In this document: piece by piece, positions 55,758 through 64,000 of the stretch | Layout: every line of letters begins with the position of its first letter | Position numbering within the stretch: position 1 is the first letter of the stretch | DNA from: Mesorhizobium sp. M1C.F.Ca.ET.210.01.1.1 | GTDB lineage: Bacteria > Pseudomonadota > Alphaproteobacteria > Rhizobiales > Rhizobiaceae | Direction of reading: 5' to 3' | NCBI RefSeq assembly: GCF_004791585.1 | Contig: NZ_SRUU01000007.1 | Span: 124,001-188,000, forward strand | DNA: 64,000 nucleotides | Notes under the pieces: model-generated | The model's database searches: none | The model's input: the letters and a program-made list of their open reading frames with translations, nothing else | Told to the model about the DNA's origin: nothing | Position numbers and translations under genes: made by a program

Positions 55758-58082
55758 TCACTGCTCGTTGCTCGCCACCGGCGCCACCAGCGAGGTGATG
55801 CGGCGGATGGCGACACGGCGGTTCTCGCGGTTCGGGCCGGGCGTGTTCACCTTGAGATACTCCTCGCCGTAGCCCTGTGTCGTGAGGTTCTCGGCGGGGA
55901 TTCCGTACGCGTTGGTCAACGCCTCGGCAACCGCCTCGGCACGCCGGTCCGACAGTGCGAGGTTGGCGTCGGGCGTGCCGACCGCGTCGGTATGGCCCTC
56001 GATGAGGAAGGTTTCCGCCGGGTTCTTCTTCAGGAGCCTTTCCATGGCGGTGGCCACGCCTTCGAGCTTCTGCACCTCGGTGTCGGAGATCGTCGCCGAG
56101 CCGAAATCGAAGTTCAGCGTGTCGAGGTCGATACGACGGGCGATGTCGCGCACGCGGGCCGAGCGCTTGACCTCGTCGATCGAGTAGAGGCGCTGTACCC
56201 TCTCCACCGGCGGCTGTTCGAGGAAAGTGTAATACTCGTCCGGATCCTCGACGTCCTCCGAATCCAGGATGTAGTCCCGGCGCGAGATGTCGAGCCGCAT
56301 CGGCGGCAGGTCGTCGCCCGGATCACGCCAGCCGTCGACATCCTGGTAGTACCGCTCGTCGACATAGCTCAGCACATATTCGCGTCCGTCCGGCATGATG
56401 CGCGAACGCTGGACGACGTCGCCATTGCGGTTGCGGATGGTGACGATCCTGACGCCGTTGTCGCGCTCCACGATTTCGCGGGTGCGGCCACGCGGCAGAT
56501 CTTCGTAGTAGACATCCTTGGCGCCGCGGGTGATGCGAGGCGCCTCATTGCTTTCCACGATCGTCTGGTTGTTGAACTGGACGATCACGCGGTCGCCGAA
56601 CTGCTTCACCACGTCCGCCCCCTCCGGCCTGCGGCGCTCGCGCACAAGCTGCTCGGGCGTAAGCTCGATCCGCTTGCCCTTCTCTTCCGTTACCGGAACG
56701 ATCTTCTCTGGCGCGATCGCCTGCTGCGCCGCCTTGTCGTCGGTGGGCGGCGGGCCTTGGTCGACCGGGGCAGGCCTCTGCGCCTGCTGGCCCTGCAGCT
56801 GTTCGGCCTGATTGCCAGTTTGGCCGGTGCCGCCTTGCTCAACGCCCGCCTGGCCATTCTCGGTCTGGCCGGCCGGCTGGCGGCCCTTGCGCTTGCGCAG
56901 AACGTCCTTCTGGCTGTCCAGCAGCGGGGCTTCGCCTGGCTTGGCGGTGGCTTCACCCTGAGCCGGGGCCTCGCCCTGGGCCGGCGCGGCCTGCTCGCCG
57001 GTCGCCGGCTGCTGCTCTCCGGTCACGGGCTGGCCGGCACCGGGCTGCAAGTTAAGCGCCTTCTTGCGCTTCTTCGTCAGGTCCGTGGGCTCTTCACCCT
57101 GCGCAGGGGCAGCCTGCTGCTCTCCGGTCACGGGCTGGCCGGCACCGGGCTGCAAGTTAAGCGCCTTCTTGCGCTTCTTCGTCAGGTCCGTGGGTTCTTC
57201 GCCCTGCGCAGGGGCAGCCTGCTGCTCGCCTGGAACCGGCTCAGCCTTCTGACCGGCTGGGGCCTGTTCGGCGGGAGGCGTCTCGGTTTGCTGCTGCTGA
57301 TCCCGCTTCTTCTTGCGGGGCTTGAACTGCTGGTCGGTGGTGGCCGGCGCCGTCTGCTCGGTCGGCGCCGCCTGTTCGGCAGGAGCTGCCTCGATCTGCT
57401 GGTCCTGCTTCTTCTTTCGCAGCTTGAACTGCTGGTTGTCGTTTGCAGGCGCAGGCTCACCAGGAGCGATCTGTTCGGTCGGTGCCGTCTCGGTCTGCTG
57501 CTGCAGGTCGCGCTTTTTCTTGCGTGGCTTGAGCTGCTGTTCATCGACGGCTGGCGCCGCCTGTTCGGCAGGCGCGGCCTGTTCGGCCGGTGCCGTCTCG
57601 GTCTGCTGCTGCAGGTCGCGCTTCTTCTTGCGCGGCTGAAACTGCTGTTCGTCGGTCGCGGGCTGGCCGCCCTGATCGGCCGGAGCTGCCTCGATCTGCT
57701 GCTGCTGGTCGCGCTTCTTCTTACGCGGTTGGAACTGCTGTTCGGCCGGTGCTGCTTGCTCCGCCTGGCCGGTATCCATCTGCTGCTGGTCCTGCCGCTT
57801 CCGGCGCGGCTTCTGCTCGGGCTCGGCGGGCTGCTCGGCCGGGGCCGTTTCCGTCTGCTGTTGCTGCTGCTCGCGCTTCTTTCTCTTCGGCTGCTCGGCT
57901 TGCTGCCCGCTTTGCGCACACTCCTCGGCCGATTGGCCTTCGGCGCAGTTCGACTGTGCCAGGACAAGCGGCGCCCCCCGCGAGGTGCCGAAATCGGCCT
58001 GCAGCGGATACGCGCCCAACGGCGCGGATGCCATAAGCAGGCCGATTGCCGTACCCGCCAGAATCCGTGGTTGGCGTTTCAT
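55758..58082 (-). CDS. OmpA-family protein with very long Gln/Lys/Pro-rich repeat linker
   Basis: 774 residues. Signal peptide ([20 protein letters not shown]) to about residue 29. Residues 50-400 are low complexity: repeated blocks of [23 protein letters not shown] and, twice in a row, a 35-residue unit with [19 protein letters not shown]. Then a beta-rich region ([19 protein letters not shown]) and a C-terminal OmpA peptidoglycan-binding domain ([40 protein letters not shown]). It is envelope anchored. The basic linker may span the periplasm or bind peptidoglycan or nucleic acid. No beta-barrel is visible. Confidence 0.9.
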   Translation of the reverse strand: MKRQPRILAGTAIGLLMASAPLGAYPLQADFGTSRGAPLVLAQSNCAEGQSAEECAQSGQQAEQPKRKKREQQQQQTETAPAEQPAEPEQKPRRKRQDQQQMDTGQAEQAAPAEQQFQPRKKKRDQQQQIEAAPADQGGQPATDEQQFQPRKKKRDLQQQTETAPAEQAAPAEQAAPAVDEQQLKPRKKKRDLQQQTETAPTEQIAPGEPAPANDNQQFKLRKKKQDQQIEAAPAEQAAPTEQTAPATTDQQFKPRKKKRDQQQQTETPPAEQAPAGQKAEPVPGEQQAAPAQGEEPTDLTKKRKKALNLQPGAGQPVTGEQQAAPAQGEEPTDLTKKRKKALNLQPGAGQPVTGEQQPATGEQAAPAQGEAPAQGEATAKPGEAPLLDSQKDVLRKRKGRQPAGQTENGQAGVEQGGTGQTGNQAEQLQGQQAQRPAPVDQGPPPTDDKAAQQAIAPEKIVPVTEEKGKRIELTPEQLVRERRRPEGADVVKQFGDRVIVQFNNQTIVESNEAPRITRGAKDVYYEDLPRGRTREIVERDNGVRIVTIRNRNGDVVQRSRIMPDGREYVLSYVDERYYQDVDGWRDPGDDLPPMRLDISRRDYILDSEDVEDPDEYYTFLEQPPVERVQRLYSIDEVKRSARVRDIARRIDLDTLNFDFGSATISDTEVQKLEGVATAMERLLKKNPAETFLIEGHTDAVGTPDANLALSDRRAEAVAEALTNAYGIPAENLTTQGYGEEYLKVNTPGPNRENRRVAIRRITSLVAPVASNEQ
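57010..57228. repeat. Tandem repeat of 105 bp inside the OmpA-family gene
   Basis: Two almost identical 105-bp units (35 codons) follow each other, GGTCACGGGC starting at 57021 and again at 57126. Only a few bases differ, so this is a recent duplication and a site where copy number may vary between strains. Confidence 0.88.
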
Positions 58083-58277
58083 ATCAATTTTCTCCTAGTG
58101 GGGTCCCATCCCTGCCCAAACTTTCATCAACCGCAATTGGTTCCGTCGGGCATTGGCAGCAGCCAAGGATGCCCGGCCGGCCTTTTGAAGGCAATTTCGT
58201 GTTTTTCTAATGTTGATACTGGGTCAGCGCGACAGCAGCGCTTGACCGGAAGGCCACGGAGGGCCAAATCCAGCCGC

Positions 58278-58724
58278 ATGACCGCACCGTTCTGGAAAAC
58301 CAAGACGCTCGAGGCCATGACCCCGGCCGAGTGGGAGTCGCTCTGCGACGGCTGCGGCAAATGCTGCCTTTCGAAGCTAGAGGACGAGGACACCGGCGAG
58401 ATCTACTGGACGAGCGTGGGTTGCCGGCTTTTCGATGCCGAAAAATGTCTTTGCTCGGATTATGCCCACCGGCTGTCGCGCGTGCCCGATTGCGTCGGGC
58501 TGACGCCGCAGAATGTGCGCACCATCACCTGGCTGCCCAAGACCTGCGCCTACCGGCTGGTGGCCGAGGGACATGATCTCTATTGGTGGCACAGGCTGGT
58601 TTCGGGGAGTGCGGAGACCGTGCACGAGGCCGGGATTTCGATCCGCGGCCGGGTGAAGGCCAAGGAAACCGATCTGGCCGAGCCGGACGACTATTTCGAC
58701 TATATACTTGACGACGAACCCTGA
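58278..58724 (+). CDS. YcgN-family cysteine cluster protein (UPF0260)
   Basis: 148 residues. Cysteines in [35 protein letters not shown] and TCAYRLV match the CxxCxxCC-type family thought to bind metal or an Fe-S cluster. The rest, [19 protein letters not shown], is also typical. Biochemical role unknown. ATG at 58278 ([15 protein letters not shown]). Divergent from the OmpA-family gene. Confidence 0.9.
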   Translation: MTAPFWKTKTLEAMTPAEWESLCDGCGKCCLSKLEDEDTGEIYWTSVGCRLFDAEKCLCSDYAHRLSRVPDCVGLTPQNVRTITWLPKTCAYRLVAEGHDLYWWHRLVSGSAETVHEAGISIRGRVKAKETDLAEPDDYFDYILDDEP

Positions 58725-58949
58725 CGCGTTCGCGTTTTGACGACGAACCCTGAGGGAACCGGGTGCGCCATGGCGCGTTTTCCGGCTCCAGATTTCGAAG
58801 TGAGCGGGGCGATGGATGCGCGCGGATTAACATGAACCGGACATGAACGGCCGGTTCGCAGAAAGTTCAGACACGAAGTGGCATTTTGAAATCATTGGTT
58901 CGCCAATCATCAATTCAAGGGCCTGAGGCCTACAACAAGGAGAGAGATA

Positions 58950-59306
58950 ATGTTCAACCAGATCAAGACGGCAGCCCTTTCGGCCCTTGTCGGGCTCGGC
59001 ACGCTCGGCGCCATCCCGGCGGCGCACGCGGACAGCCTCTATCTCGGCTTCGGCAACGGCCCCGATCCCCGTTTCGGCGTCTACACCGGCGAGGACGATG
59101 ACGGCTATTATCGTCGCGATCGCGAATGGCGCCGCCGCGGCTGCTCGCCGGACCGCGCGCTCGACAAGGCCGAGCGCATGGGCCTGCATCGCGTCCGCAT
59201 CGTCGACATCGACCGGCGCACGGTGAAGGTGGTCGGCCGCCAGTATGGCGACCGCGTGGTGGTGGTCTTCGCCAACGAGCGCGGCTGCCCGATCATCTAT
59301 CGCTAA
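58950..59306 (+). CDS. Small secreted protein of unknown function
   Basis: 118 residues. Signal peptide MFNQIKTAALSALVGLGTLG to about AAHA. Mature part has a Gly/Asp/Tyr-rich start (DSLYLGFGNGPDPRFGVYTG) and a basic core with two Cys, CSPDRALDKAERMGLHRVRI and GCPIIYR, likely one disulfide. Related short proteins are frequent in rhizobia, without known role. AAGGAGAGAGATA precedes ATG 58950. Confidence 0.82.
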   Translation: MFNQIKTAALSALVGLGTLGAIPAAHADSLYLGFGNGPDPRFGVYTGEDDDGYYRRDREWRRRGCSPDRALDKAERMGLHRVRIVDIDRRTVKVVGRQYGDRVVVVFANERGCPIIYR

Positions 59307-59329
59307 GGGGCGAGAACGCCACGAACGAC

Positions 59330-59370
59330 GATCCTCGCGAGGATCGCTTAGCATCATCCTCTGCGAGGAT
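59330..59370. repeat. Two GATCCTCG-type dyads
   Basis: GATCCTCGCGAGGATC (59330-59345) is a perfect 16-bp palindrome; about 10 bp later a second dyad, ATCCTC-TGC-GAGGAT (59355-59369), repeats it. They lie in the gap after the small secreted protein gene and may be a structured 3' end or a regulator site. Confidence 0.6.
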
Positions 59371-59418
59371 CAGCTATGAGTAGTGAGCCCCTTCAGCTGG
59401 CCTGAAGCGCGCGGCTCA

Positions 59419-59452
59419 AAAAACCCCGGAGGACCGGTCCTCCGGGGTTTTT
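59419..59452. terminator. Perfect bidirectional terminator
   Basis: 34-bp perfect palindrome: five A, CCCCGGAGGACC, its complement, five T. It serves the secreted-protein gene (plus) and the SIMPL gene (minus), which converge here. Confidence 0.93.
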
Positions 59453-59486
59453 GTGGCTGGATTCCGGAACACAGGCCGGGCCGGGA

Positions 59487-60197
59487 TCACTTCAGCTCGA
59501 ACGTGACGGTGACCTGGACGGAGTAGGAGTTCTCGCCGGCCTGCACGGGCACGGCGGCGCGGGCGGCATCGAAGGCCTTGGCGTTCATCGGCATCGGCAC
59601 CGGCGCGACATTCTGGTCGGTGATCTCGATCACCCTGCCCAGGCTGACGCCAGCGGCTTCGGCGAGCGTCTTGGCCTTGGCGATCGCATCCGCAACCGCT
59701 TTCTTGCGCGCCTCGACGATAGTGGCTTTCGGATCGTCATTGGTGAAGGCGATGCCGCCGCCCTGGTTGACGCCGAGCGACACCGCCTTGTCGAGGACGT
59801 CGCCGGTCTTGTCGACGTCGCGCACGCGCACCGACAGCGTGTTCGTCACCTGGTAGGCGACGAGCTCGGCTTCCTGGCTGCCGTCCGCCTTGTTGGTGTA
59901 ATTGTAGCGCGGGTTGATCTGGATACCGGCTGTCTGCAGATCGTGATCGGCGATGCCGGCCGATTTCATCGCCGCGATCACCGCCGCCATGGCGTCGTTG
60001 TTGGCATCGAGCGCGGCGCGCGCGGTCTTGGCCTCGCGCATGACGCTGAGCGTCAGCATCGCCATGTCCGGCGCAACGGTCGCTTCGCCTTCGCCGGAAA
60101 CGACGATGCGGGGCGGGGGCGGCGAATCGGCCGCGCTTGCAAATGCCGGAAACGCGAGCGCTGCGGCGAGCGCCATGGGCAAAAGATGTCTGGTCAT
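59487..60197 (-). CDS. SIMPL-domain periplasmic protein
   Basis: 236 residues. Signal peptide MTRHLLPMALAAALAFPAFA. SIMPL (DUF541) domain: RIVVSGEGEATVAPDMAMLT, GIQINPRYNYTNK, YQVTNTLSVRVRDVDKTGDV and GGIAFTNDDPKATIVEARKKAVADAIAKAK region. Such proteins (BP26/OMP28 in Brucella) form periplasmic assemblies of unknown purpose. GAGGAGATTTCG precedes ATG 60197. Confidence 0.9.
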   Translation of the reverse strand: MTRHLLPMALAAALAFPAFASAADSPPPPRIVVSGEGEATVAPDMAMLTLSVMREAKTARAALDANNDAMAAVIAAMKSAGIADHDLQTAGIQINPRYNYTNKADGSQEAELVAYQVTNTLSVRVRDVDKTGDVLDKAVSLGVNQGGGIAFTNDDPKATIVEARKKAVADAIAKAKTLAEAAGVSLGRVIEITDQNVAPVPMPMNAKAFDAARAAVPVQAGENSYSVQVTVTFELK

Positions 60198-60332
60198 CGA
60201 AATCTCCTCGGTCTGCGAACCAGTCGCGTTTTGGCAACTAGAGCGCGAATATGGGCTGATTTGGGCGGGCGTCGCCAGCGCCTTCGGAAAGCCTTGTGTC
60301 GCGAGGCGAAAAACACTAAGCCAGCCCGCGTG

Positions 60333-60408
60333 GGGCCTGTAGCTCAATGGTTAGAGCCGGCGGCTCATAACCGCTTGGTTGGGGGTTCGAGTCCCTCCGG
60401 GCCCACCA
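60333..60408 (+). tRNA. tRNA with CAT anticodon (Ile2-like or Met)
   Basis: 76 nt with encoded CCA. Acceptor GGGCCTG / CGGGCCC, D stem GCTC/GAGC, anticodon stem GGCGG/CCGCT with loop CTCATAA (anticodon CAT), T stem GGGGG/CCCTC with TTCGAGT loop. The anticodon arm and the TTGGT variable loop resemble E. coli tRNA-Ile2, whose C34 is changed to lysidine, more than elongator tRNA-Met. Its 3' half is overlapped antisense by the integrase gene, so it is an integration site. Confidence 0.93.
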
Positions 60409-61592
60409 TTATCGTTATTTATCAATGCTTTATAGGGTGGTTCGCCACGAGGTTCGCCAACAGGTTCGCCAAGCATCGGCTTGCGTGTGACCAGACGCAC
60501 GACTCGATCCATCCCCTGGACTGCCAGCCGTACTTGCGATGCCTCGCGCGAATAGAGCTCGGCATGATCGATGTCGTCGTGACCGAGTACATCCATGAGC
60601 TGCCTGGTCGAAGCCTCTGCCTCGGCCAGATAGACGCCAAGCGACTTCCTTAGTCCATGTAGGGTCAGCCCCTTCGGCAAGCCGGCAAGCTTGCACCAAT
60701 GCGCCATCATTCCAGTCAGCGACTTGGCGGAGAACGGCTCTCCATAGCCGTTGACCAACACGGTCTCGCCGCGCCTGTCGGCCGCATCCAAAATCTCGGA
60801 GAGCATTGGTGTGATCGGCACGAAAAGCCGCTTACCGCCAGTTCGCCCCTTGTTCTTGGCCTGAACGATATCAAACCCGTCGAAGTGACGCTCGATGCCA
60901 TCGATGAAGACACGACGAGTGACCCTTTGATCCCAGCGAAGACCGGCGACGTCGCCGCGACGGTTGCCGAGCCAGAGCGCCAAACCATAGCAAGTGCGTG
61001 CGGCGGTCCCGAGCTGCCAACGGTTTTCGAATTGCGCCATCGCCTCGCGCGACCATGCCTTCCAACCGGCATAAGCGGGACGCCATTCGACCGCCGCTGT
61101 AGGATCGATTTCGATCCAATCTTGCCGCAGCGCGACATAGACCAACTTGCGTATGCCCACCAGCAGATGCTTGGCCTTGTGGGGCGTGGCGATGAAGCGG
61201 CCAAGAAGCTCTTCAATATGTATACGTCGAAGGTTCTTTACCGGTACATCCCGCCAGATGAGCGGGTGATCTGCGACCACCCGGAGTTCTAGGAACTCTT
61301 CGATCAGCTGCGTGTTCTTGCGCTTGCTGGCTTCGTCAAGCGCCAGCCACTTGACCGAGATCTTCAACCGCTGAAAGGCCGCTCCAAACGTGCCGGGCAG
61401 GGCGGCTCCGGGCATACGGACGACGGGAGCCTTTGGGATTTTCCGGCCCTCGACCGCCGCTTGGTAGGCCTCCTTGAAACCGGGTTGGTTTGGCGCCGGC
61501 AGACTGACAACACGCTCCTTCGTCCGATAGCGCCAGCGAAGTTTGCCGTGGCGATCGGTGTAGGAGGAAAGGCCAGGATATTTGTCGGTCAT
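60351..61592 (-). CDS. Tyrosine recombinase / integrase overlapping the tRNA
   Basis: 413 residues. Catalytic Arg in LGNRRGDVAGLRW, HGLRKS (His-x-x-Arg) near 325, LGHDD and the nucleophile Tyr in AELYSREAS near 355. An N-terminal SAM-like DNA-binding half precedes it. The last 19 codons, GGPGGTRTPNQAVMSRRL and TAA, are encoded by the antisense of the tRNA 3' half (60351-60408). That arrangement is typical of integrases whose att site is the tRNA, the C terminus being restored at each integration. ATG at 61592. Confidence 0.93.
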   Translation of the reverse strand: MTDKYPGLSSYTDRHGKLRWRYRTKERVVSLPAPNQPGFKEAYQAAVEGRKIPKAPVVRMPGAALPGTFGAAFQRLKISVKWLALDEASKRKNTQLIEEFLELRVVADHPLIWRDVPVKNLRRIHIEELLGRFIATPHKAKHLLVGIRKLVYVALRQDWIEIDPTAAVEWRPAYAGWKAWSREAMAQFENRWQLGTAARTCYGLALWLGNRRGDVAGLRWDQRVTRRVFIDGIERHFDGFDIVQAKNKGRTGGKRLFVPITPMLSEILDAADRRGETVLVNGYGEPFSAKSLTGMMAHWCKLAGLPKGLTLHGLRKSLGVYLAEAEASTRQLMDVLGHDDIDHAELYSREASQVRLAVQGMDRVVRLVTRKPMLGEPVGEPRGEPPYKALINNDNGGPGGTRTPNQAVMSRRL

Positions 61593-61604
61593 GACAGAAC
61601 GAAT

Positions 61605-61853
61605 TTATCCCCTGCGATGATTCCCTTGCAACAGGAAGTCGACGATATTCTCTTCATCGTCTCCAGGTAGTTCGGTAAACGCAGCCTCGAGTCTCAACCG
61701 ATCCCAAATCACGCGGGTGTCGACCTTCTTCGGCTTTGGCATACGGCCGTCAGCGACCATTTGATCAAATTTGGTTATGCCCACGCCGACATACCGGGCG
61801 GCGTCTTCGCGTGAGAGACCCCGAGGAGGGTAGGAAAGGGAGTCGCTTTTCAT
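61605..61853 (-). CDS. Excisionase-like small DNA-binding protein
   Basis: 82 residues. MKSDSLSYPPRGLSREDAAR, YVGVGITKFDQMVADGRMPK and KVDTRVIWDRLRLEAAF give a MerR-like winged helix of the AlpA/Xis group. It sits 12 bp before the integrase on the same strand, the usual place for a recombination directionality factor. GGTGGG lies upstream of ATG 61853; a start at 61865 is also open. Confidence 0.82.
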   Translation of the reverse strand: MKSDSLSYPPRGLSREDAARYVGVGITKFDQMVADGRMPKPKKVDTRVIWDRLRLEAAFTELPGDDEENIVDFLLQGNHRRG

Positions 61854-62384
61854 GACCGCGCCCACCTGCAGCGCCCGCGACCTTGCGGCCGGATTTCTGT
61901 GCAGCGATCAGGATCTAGATCGTGACGGCGACCTCCGGAAGAGAGGTGGGTCGGACAGGCCGGTGAATTACGGTCTAGGCGTACAAACAGGATCGTTGGG
62001 CGATCGCGGCAGGACCTCGCGGGGCGAGTCGAAGGTCCGCTACCGCCGATCCTCCGACGGGAAGAACTCTTGTTTGCTCTCGAATTTGGCGGCTGCGAGC
62101 TTGATCCTCCAAACCGAAATGGCGGAGAGAGCGTCTTCCGAATTATTGCTTAGACCCTTGAAATTGTTGTGATTTTCGCACCGCTTGTTACGCAGTTTGT
62201 TACACAGTCACTGATGACCGCTTCGCGCGTCATGTGAGGAACAAGCGGAGCAGGCGCAGTTCGATAGCGACAAAGGCTACAAGGCGGCTCTGCTGTCAAC
62301 GCTCAAGCGCACCCGCGAGTTGCCGGCCGACGGCACGCTCTGACGCTCCCCTCCATCACCCCGATCCATCAAAGGAGACGCACC
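61854..62384 (+). other. Low-feature region of the putative integrated element
   Basis: 531 bp. An in-frame tail at 62236-62343 (EEQAEQAQFDSDKGYKAALL, then STLKRTRELPADGTL and stop) looks like the end of a lost gene, with two TGA codons just upstream in the same frame. A 106-codon frame from 61852 has no family features. Base composition is lower in G+C in 62050-62230. No att repeat of the tRNA end was found here. Confidence 0.5.
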
Positions 62385-62612
62385 ATGACCAATGACTATA
62401 GCCGCAAAAGCGTTGGCTCGATCCAGTACACTACAATGTGCGACGCCGACGGTCACATGGTGGATGACGGCACCGTTTGGCGCTTGGGCGACCGGAGACA
62501 CATGTTTGTAAGTGGTTCCGAGGACGACTTCGGCTGGCTTGAAGACAACTCTTGTTGCCGGCAGGCAAACAGCCTCATGTCTTTCCGCGGCGGATGCCGC
62601 GCAAAAAAGTAG
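62385..62612 (+). CDS. GcvT-like short fragment or small protein
   Basis: 75 residues. Strong ribosome-binding site AAAGGAG before ATG. SVGSIQYTTMCDADGHMVDD and GTVWRLGDRRHMFVSGSEDD resemble the central part of GcvT-fold demethylases (aminomethyltransferase family), but only about 50 residues match and the ends are missing. Most likely a remnant of a longer tetrahydrofolate-dependent demethylase gene; a functional small protein cannot be excluded. Confidence 0.5.
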   Translation: MTNDYSRKSVGSIQYTTMCDADGHMVDDGTVWRLGDRRHMFVSGSEDDFGWLEDNSCCRQANSLMSFRGGCRAKK

Positions 62613-62697
62613 CTTGGCGGGTGAATTTATTTCGACTGCTGGACGCGCAATCCTTGCATATAACCACCAGCCTGATGCCCAATTTGGAGCCAGGCCA

Positions 62698-63642
62698 GTG
62701 TCGTTCAAAGGCATTATTCCGCCCGTCACCACGCCCTTTCATGCCGACGGATCAATCGACCGCGACGGCTTCTGCGTAATGGTCGAGCATCTGGTCGCGT
62801 CTGGCGTGCACGGCATCATCGTCGGCGGAACGACCGGCGAATATTACGCCCAATCGCGCGATGAACGCGTCGGCCTGCTGAAGCTGGCCAAGACAGTGGT
62901 GAAGGCCAAGGTGCCGCTGATCGCCGGCGTTGGTGCTATCCGCACCGAGGACTGCATCGACTATGCGCTGGTCGCCAAGGACCTGAAGTATGACGGCATC
63001 CTCATCGGGGCTCCGTACTACGCGGTGCCGACGCAGCTGGAACTTGCCAATCATGCGCTGGCAATCGACAAGGCTGCCAACCTGCCGGTGATGCTCTACA
63101 ACTATCCCGGCCGCACCGGCACGATGATGGACCTGGAGTTCCTGGCTCGGGTCGGCCGCAGCACCAATTTCTGCGCCATCAAGGAGTCCAGCGGCAGCAC
63201 GAATCAGCTGCACGCCCTGGCGCGCGACTATCCGCATATCGACCTGTTCTGCGGCATGGATGATCAGGCGCTCGAATTCTTCGCCTGGGGCGCCAAGGGC
63301 TGGGTCTGCGGCGCCGGCAACTGCCTGCCGGCCGAGCACATCGCGCTCTACGAAGCGTGCGTCATCGAGAAGGATTTCGCCAAGGGCCGGCAGATCATGT
63401 CGGCGCTGCTGCCGCTGATGCGCGTTCTCGAACAGGGCGGAAAGTTCGTGCAGAGCATCAAGTTCGGGTGTGAGCTGACCGGCCTACCGGCGGGGCCGGT
63501 GCGGCGGCCGATGCGCGCGCTCGATGACGAGCAGAAACGCGAGCTCGAGACGACGATCCGTACGCTGAAGGCGGTCATCGCCTCCATCATCGCAAAATCC
63601 CAGAAGAGGGTTTCCGAGAATGTCATCGCTATTAACGCGTGA
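62698..63642 (+). CDS. DapA-family class I aldolase / lyase
   Basis: 314 residues, TIM-barrel of the dihydrodipicolinate synthase/N-acetylneuraminate lyase family. GTTGEYYAQSRDERVGLLK, YNYPGRTG (Tyr) and Schiff-base Lys in CAIKESSGS are all present. GTG start at 62698, since the frame upstream overlaps the previous gene. Nearby aldehyde dehydrogenase suggests a catabolic role (keto-sugar or hydroxyproline-type pathway) rather than lysine synthesis. Substrate unknown. Confidence 0.9.
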   Translation: MSFKGIIPPVTTPFHADGSIDRDGFCVMVEHLVASGVHGIIVGGTTGEYYAQSRDERVGLLKLAKTVVKAKVPLIAGVGAIRTEDCIDYALVAKDLKYDGILIGAPYYAVPTQLELANHALAIDKAANLPVMLYNYPGRTGTMMDLEFLARVGRSTNFCAIKESSGSTNQLHALARDYPHIDLFCGMDDQALEFFAWGAKGWVCGAGNCLPAEHIALYEACVIEKDFAKGRQIMSALLPLMRVLEQGGKFVQSIKFGCELTGLPAGPVRRPMRALDDEQKRELETTIRTLKAVIASIIAKSQKRVSENVIAINA

Positions 63643-64000
63643 TGAGTACCAGAACCTGGCGGACAGCCTGCCGCTGCCGACCAATGCGGTGATCGACGGC
63701 AAGGCTCGGGCAGCAAAATCCGGCGAAACGTTCGAGACCATCAACCCCGCCACCGGCCAGGTCATCGCCAGGATCGCTTCCTGCGGCGAAGCCGACGTCG
63801 ACCTCGGGGTCGAGAAGGCGCGGCTGGCGTTCGAATCGGGTGCCTGGTCGCGGGCGCATCCGAGCGAGCGCAAGCGGGTACTGCGGCGCCTGGTCAAGCT
63901 CATGGAGCGAAACGCCCATGAGCTCGCCGTTCTTGAGACGCTCGAAAGCGGCAAGCCGATCTACGACGTCGAAACCATCGACATCCCCGAGGCCCTGCAT
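63620..64000 (+). CDS. Aldehyde dehydrogenase, N-terminal part (runs off window)
   Basis: 127 residues present. ATG at 63620, overlapping the DapA-family gene by 23 nt in another frame, so the two are coupled. Segments FETINPATGQVIARIASCGE and AVLETLESGKPIYDVETIDI are typical of the ALDH superfamily N-terminal domain, close to PuuC/gamma-aminobutyraldehyde types. It oxidises an aldehyde to an acid with NAD(P)+. The catalytic Glu and Cys lie beyond the window. Confidence 0.92.
   Translation, partial: MSSLLTRDEYQNLADSLPLPTNAVIDGKARAAKSGETFETINPATGQVIARIASCGEADVDLGVEKARLAFESGAWSRAHPSERKRVLRRLVKLMERNAHELAVLETLESGKPIYDVETIDIPEALH

Noticed and set aside
57010..57800. Regular repeats looked at first like a CRISPR array
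   Set aside because: The repeats are in frame, vary in unit length and encode the Gln/Lys-rich linker of the OmpA-family protein; there are no unique spacers or cas genes.
55704..58724. 1006-codon plus-strand frame
   Set aside because: Antisense to the OmpA-family gene; only its last 149 codons, from 58278, are real (YcgN family).
60351..60408. Possible tRNA pseudogene because of overlap with a CDS
   Set aside because: All stems pair, CCA is encoded and the overlap is the usual integrase-att arrangement, so the tRNA is taken as intact.
61852..62172. 106-codon frame next to the excisionase-like gene
   Set aside because: No ribosome-binding site, no family features, and its start overlaps the divergent gene start.

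Overview
The window is high-GC chromosomal DNA of an alphaproteobacterium of the Rhizobiales, most likely Mesorhizobium or a close relative. The reasons are the DnaG and sigma-70 protein types, the carA / yqeY / dnaG / rpoD neighbourhood, a ThuE-like sugar-binding protein, many SDR, LysR, MarR and TetR genes, and dispersed palindromic intergenic repeats. Genes are dense, on both strands, mostly single genes or short operons. No symbiosis genes, CRISPR arrays or complete insertion sequences were seen. Genus assignment is inference.

Layout. 1-7.4 kb: end of a cupin gene, aspartate aminotransferase, two overlapping EAL-domain proteins, a glutathione transferase, a cold-shock protein, Ogt alkyltransferase, a lytic transglycosylase lipoprotein and a GNAT enzyme. 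7.4-11.6 kb: a sugar ABC transporter operon (binding protein plus two permeases, no ATPase) with a LacI-type palindrome in its leader, then a cupin. 11.6-18.7 kb: an AT-richer orphan branched-chain amino acid type binding protein, carB, and an ArsR / phosphoesterase / SH3-domain operon. 18.8-27 kb: efflux and regulator pairs (MFS, MarR/SDR, LysE/LysR), a DHFR-like reductase, a methyltransferase, and the divergent manganese pair mntH/mntR with a candidate MntR box. 27-31.8 kb: zinc metallopeptidase, TetA-like MFS, carA, yqeY. 31.8-39.4 kb: a block between yqeY and dnaG holding an L,D-transpeptidase, GNAT, DUF983, a MocR regulator with palindromic operators, a frameshifted MFS gene, a DUF2061 protein, a Na/Pi cotransporter and an RcnB-like protein. 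39.5-44 kb: dnaG and rpoD. 44-50.2 kb: small proteins, a YqjI-like His-rich PadR regulator, a BKACE enzyme next to a decayed ABC permease, azoreductase with divergent LysR, and TetR with a divergent frameshifted glyoxalase-fold gene. 50.2-55.3 kb: an arginase-family enzyme, an HtrA-type protease without an obvious export signal, and divergent from it a two-gene operon of a catalytically dead HtrA homologue and a LuxR-type regulator; then an SDR and a UPF0114 membrane protein. 55.3-60.2 kb: repeat-rich intergenic DNA, an OmpA-family protein with a very long Gln/Lys/Ala/Pro repeat linker, a YcgN-type cysteine cluster protein, a small secreted protein and a SIMPL protein. 60.3-64 kb: a CAT-anticodon tRNA whose 3' half is overlapped antisense by a tyrosine integrase gene, then an excisionase-like gene and catabolic genes (DapA family, aldehyde dehydrogenase). 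This looks like one end of an integrated element running off the window.

The most unusual system is the protease / pseudoprotease / LuxR module at 51.1-53.8 kb. The pseudoprotease keeps the trypsin and PDZ scaffold, but His, Asp and Ser of the triad are replaced by Glu, Gly and Glu. Other points of note are three decayed or frameshifted transport or enzyme genes, paired palindromic operators in front of several regulators, and at least three dispersed palindromic repeat families.
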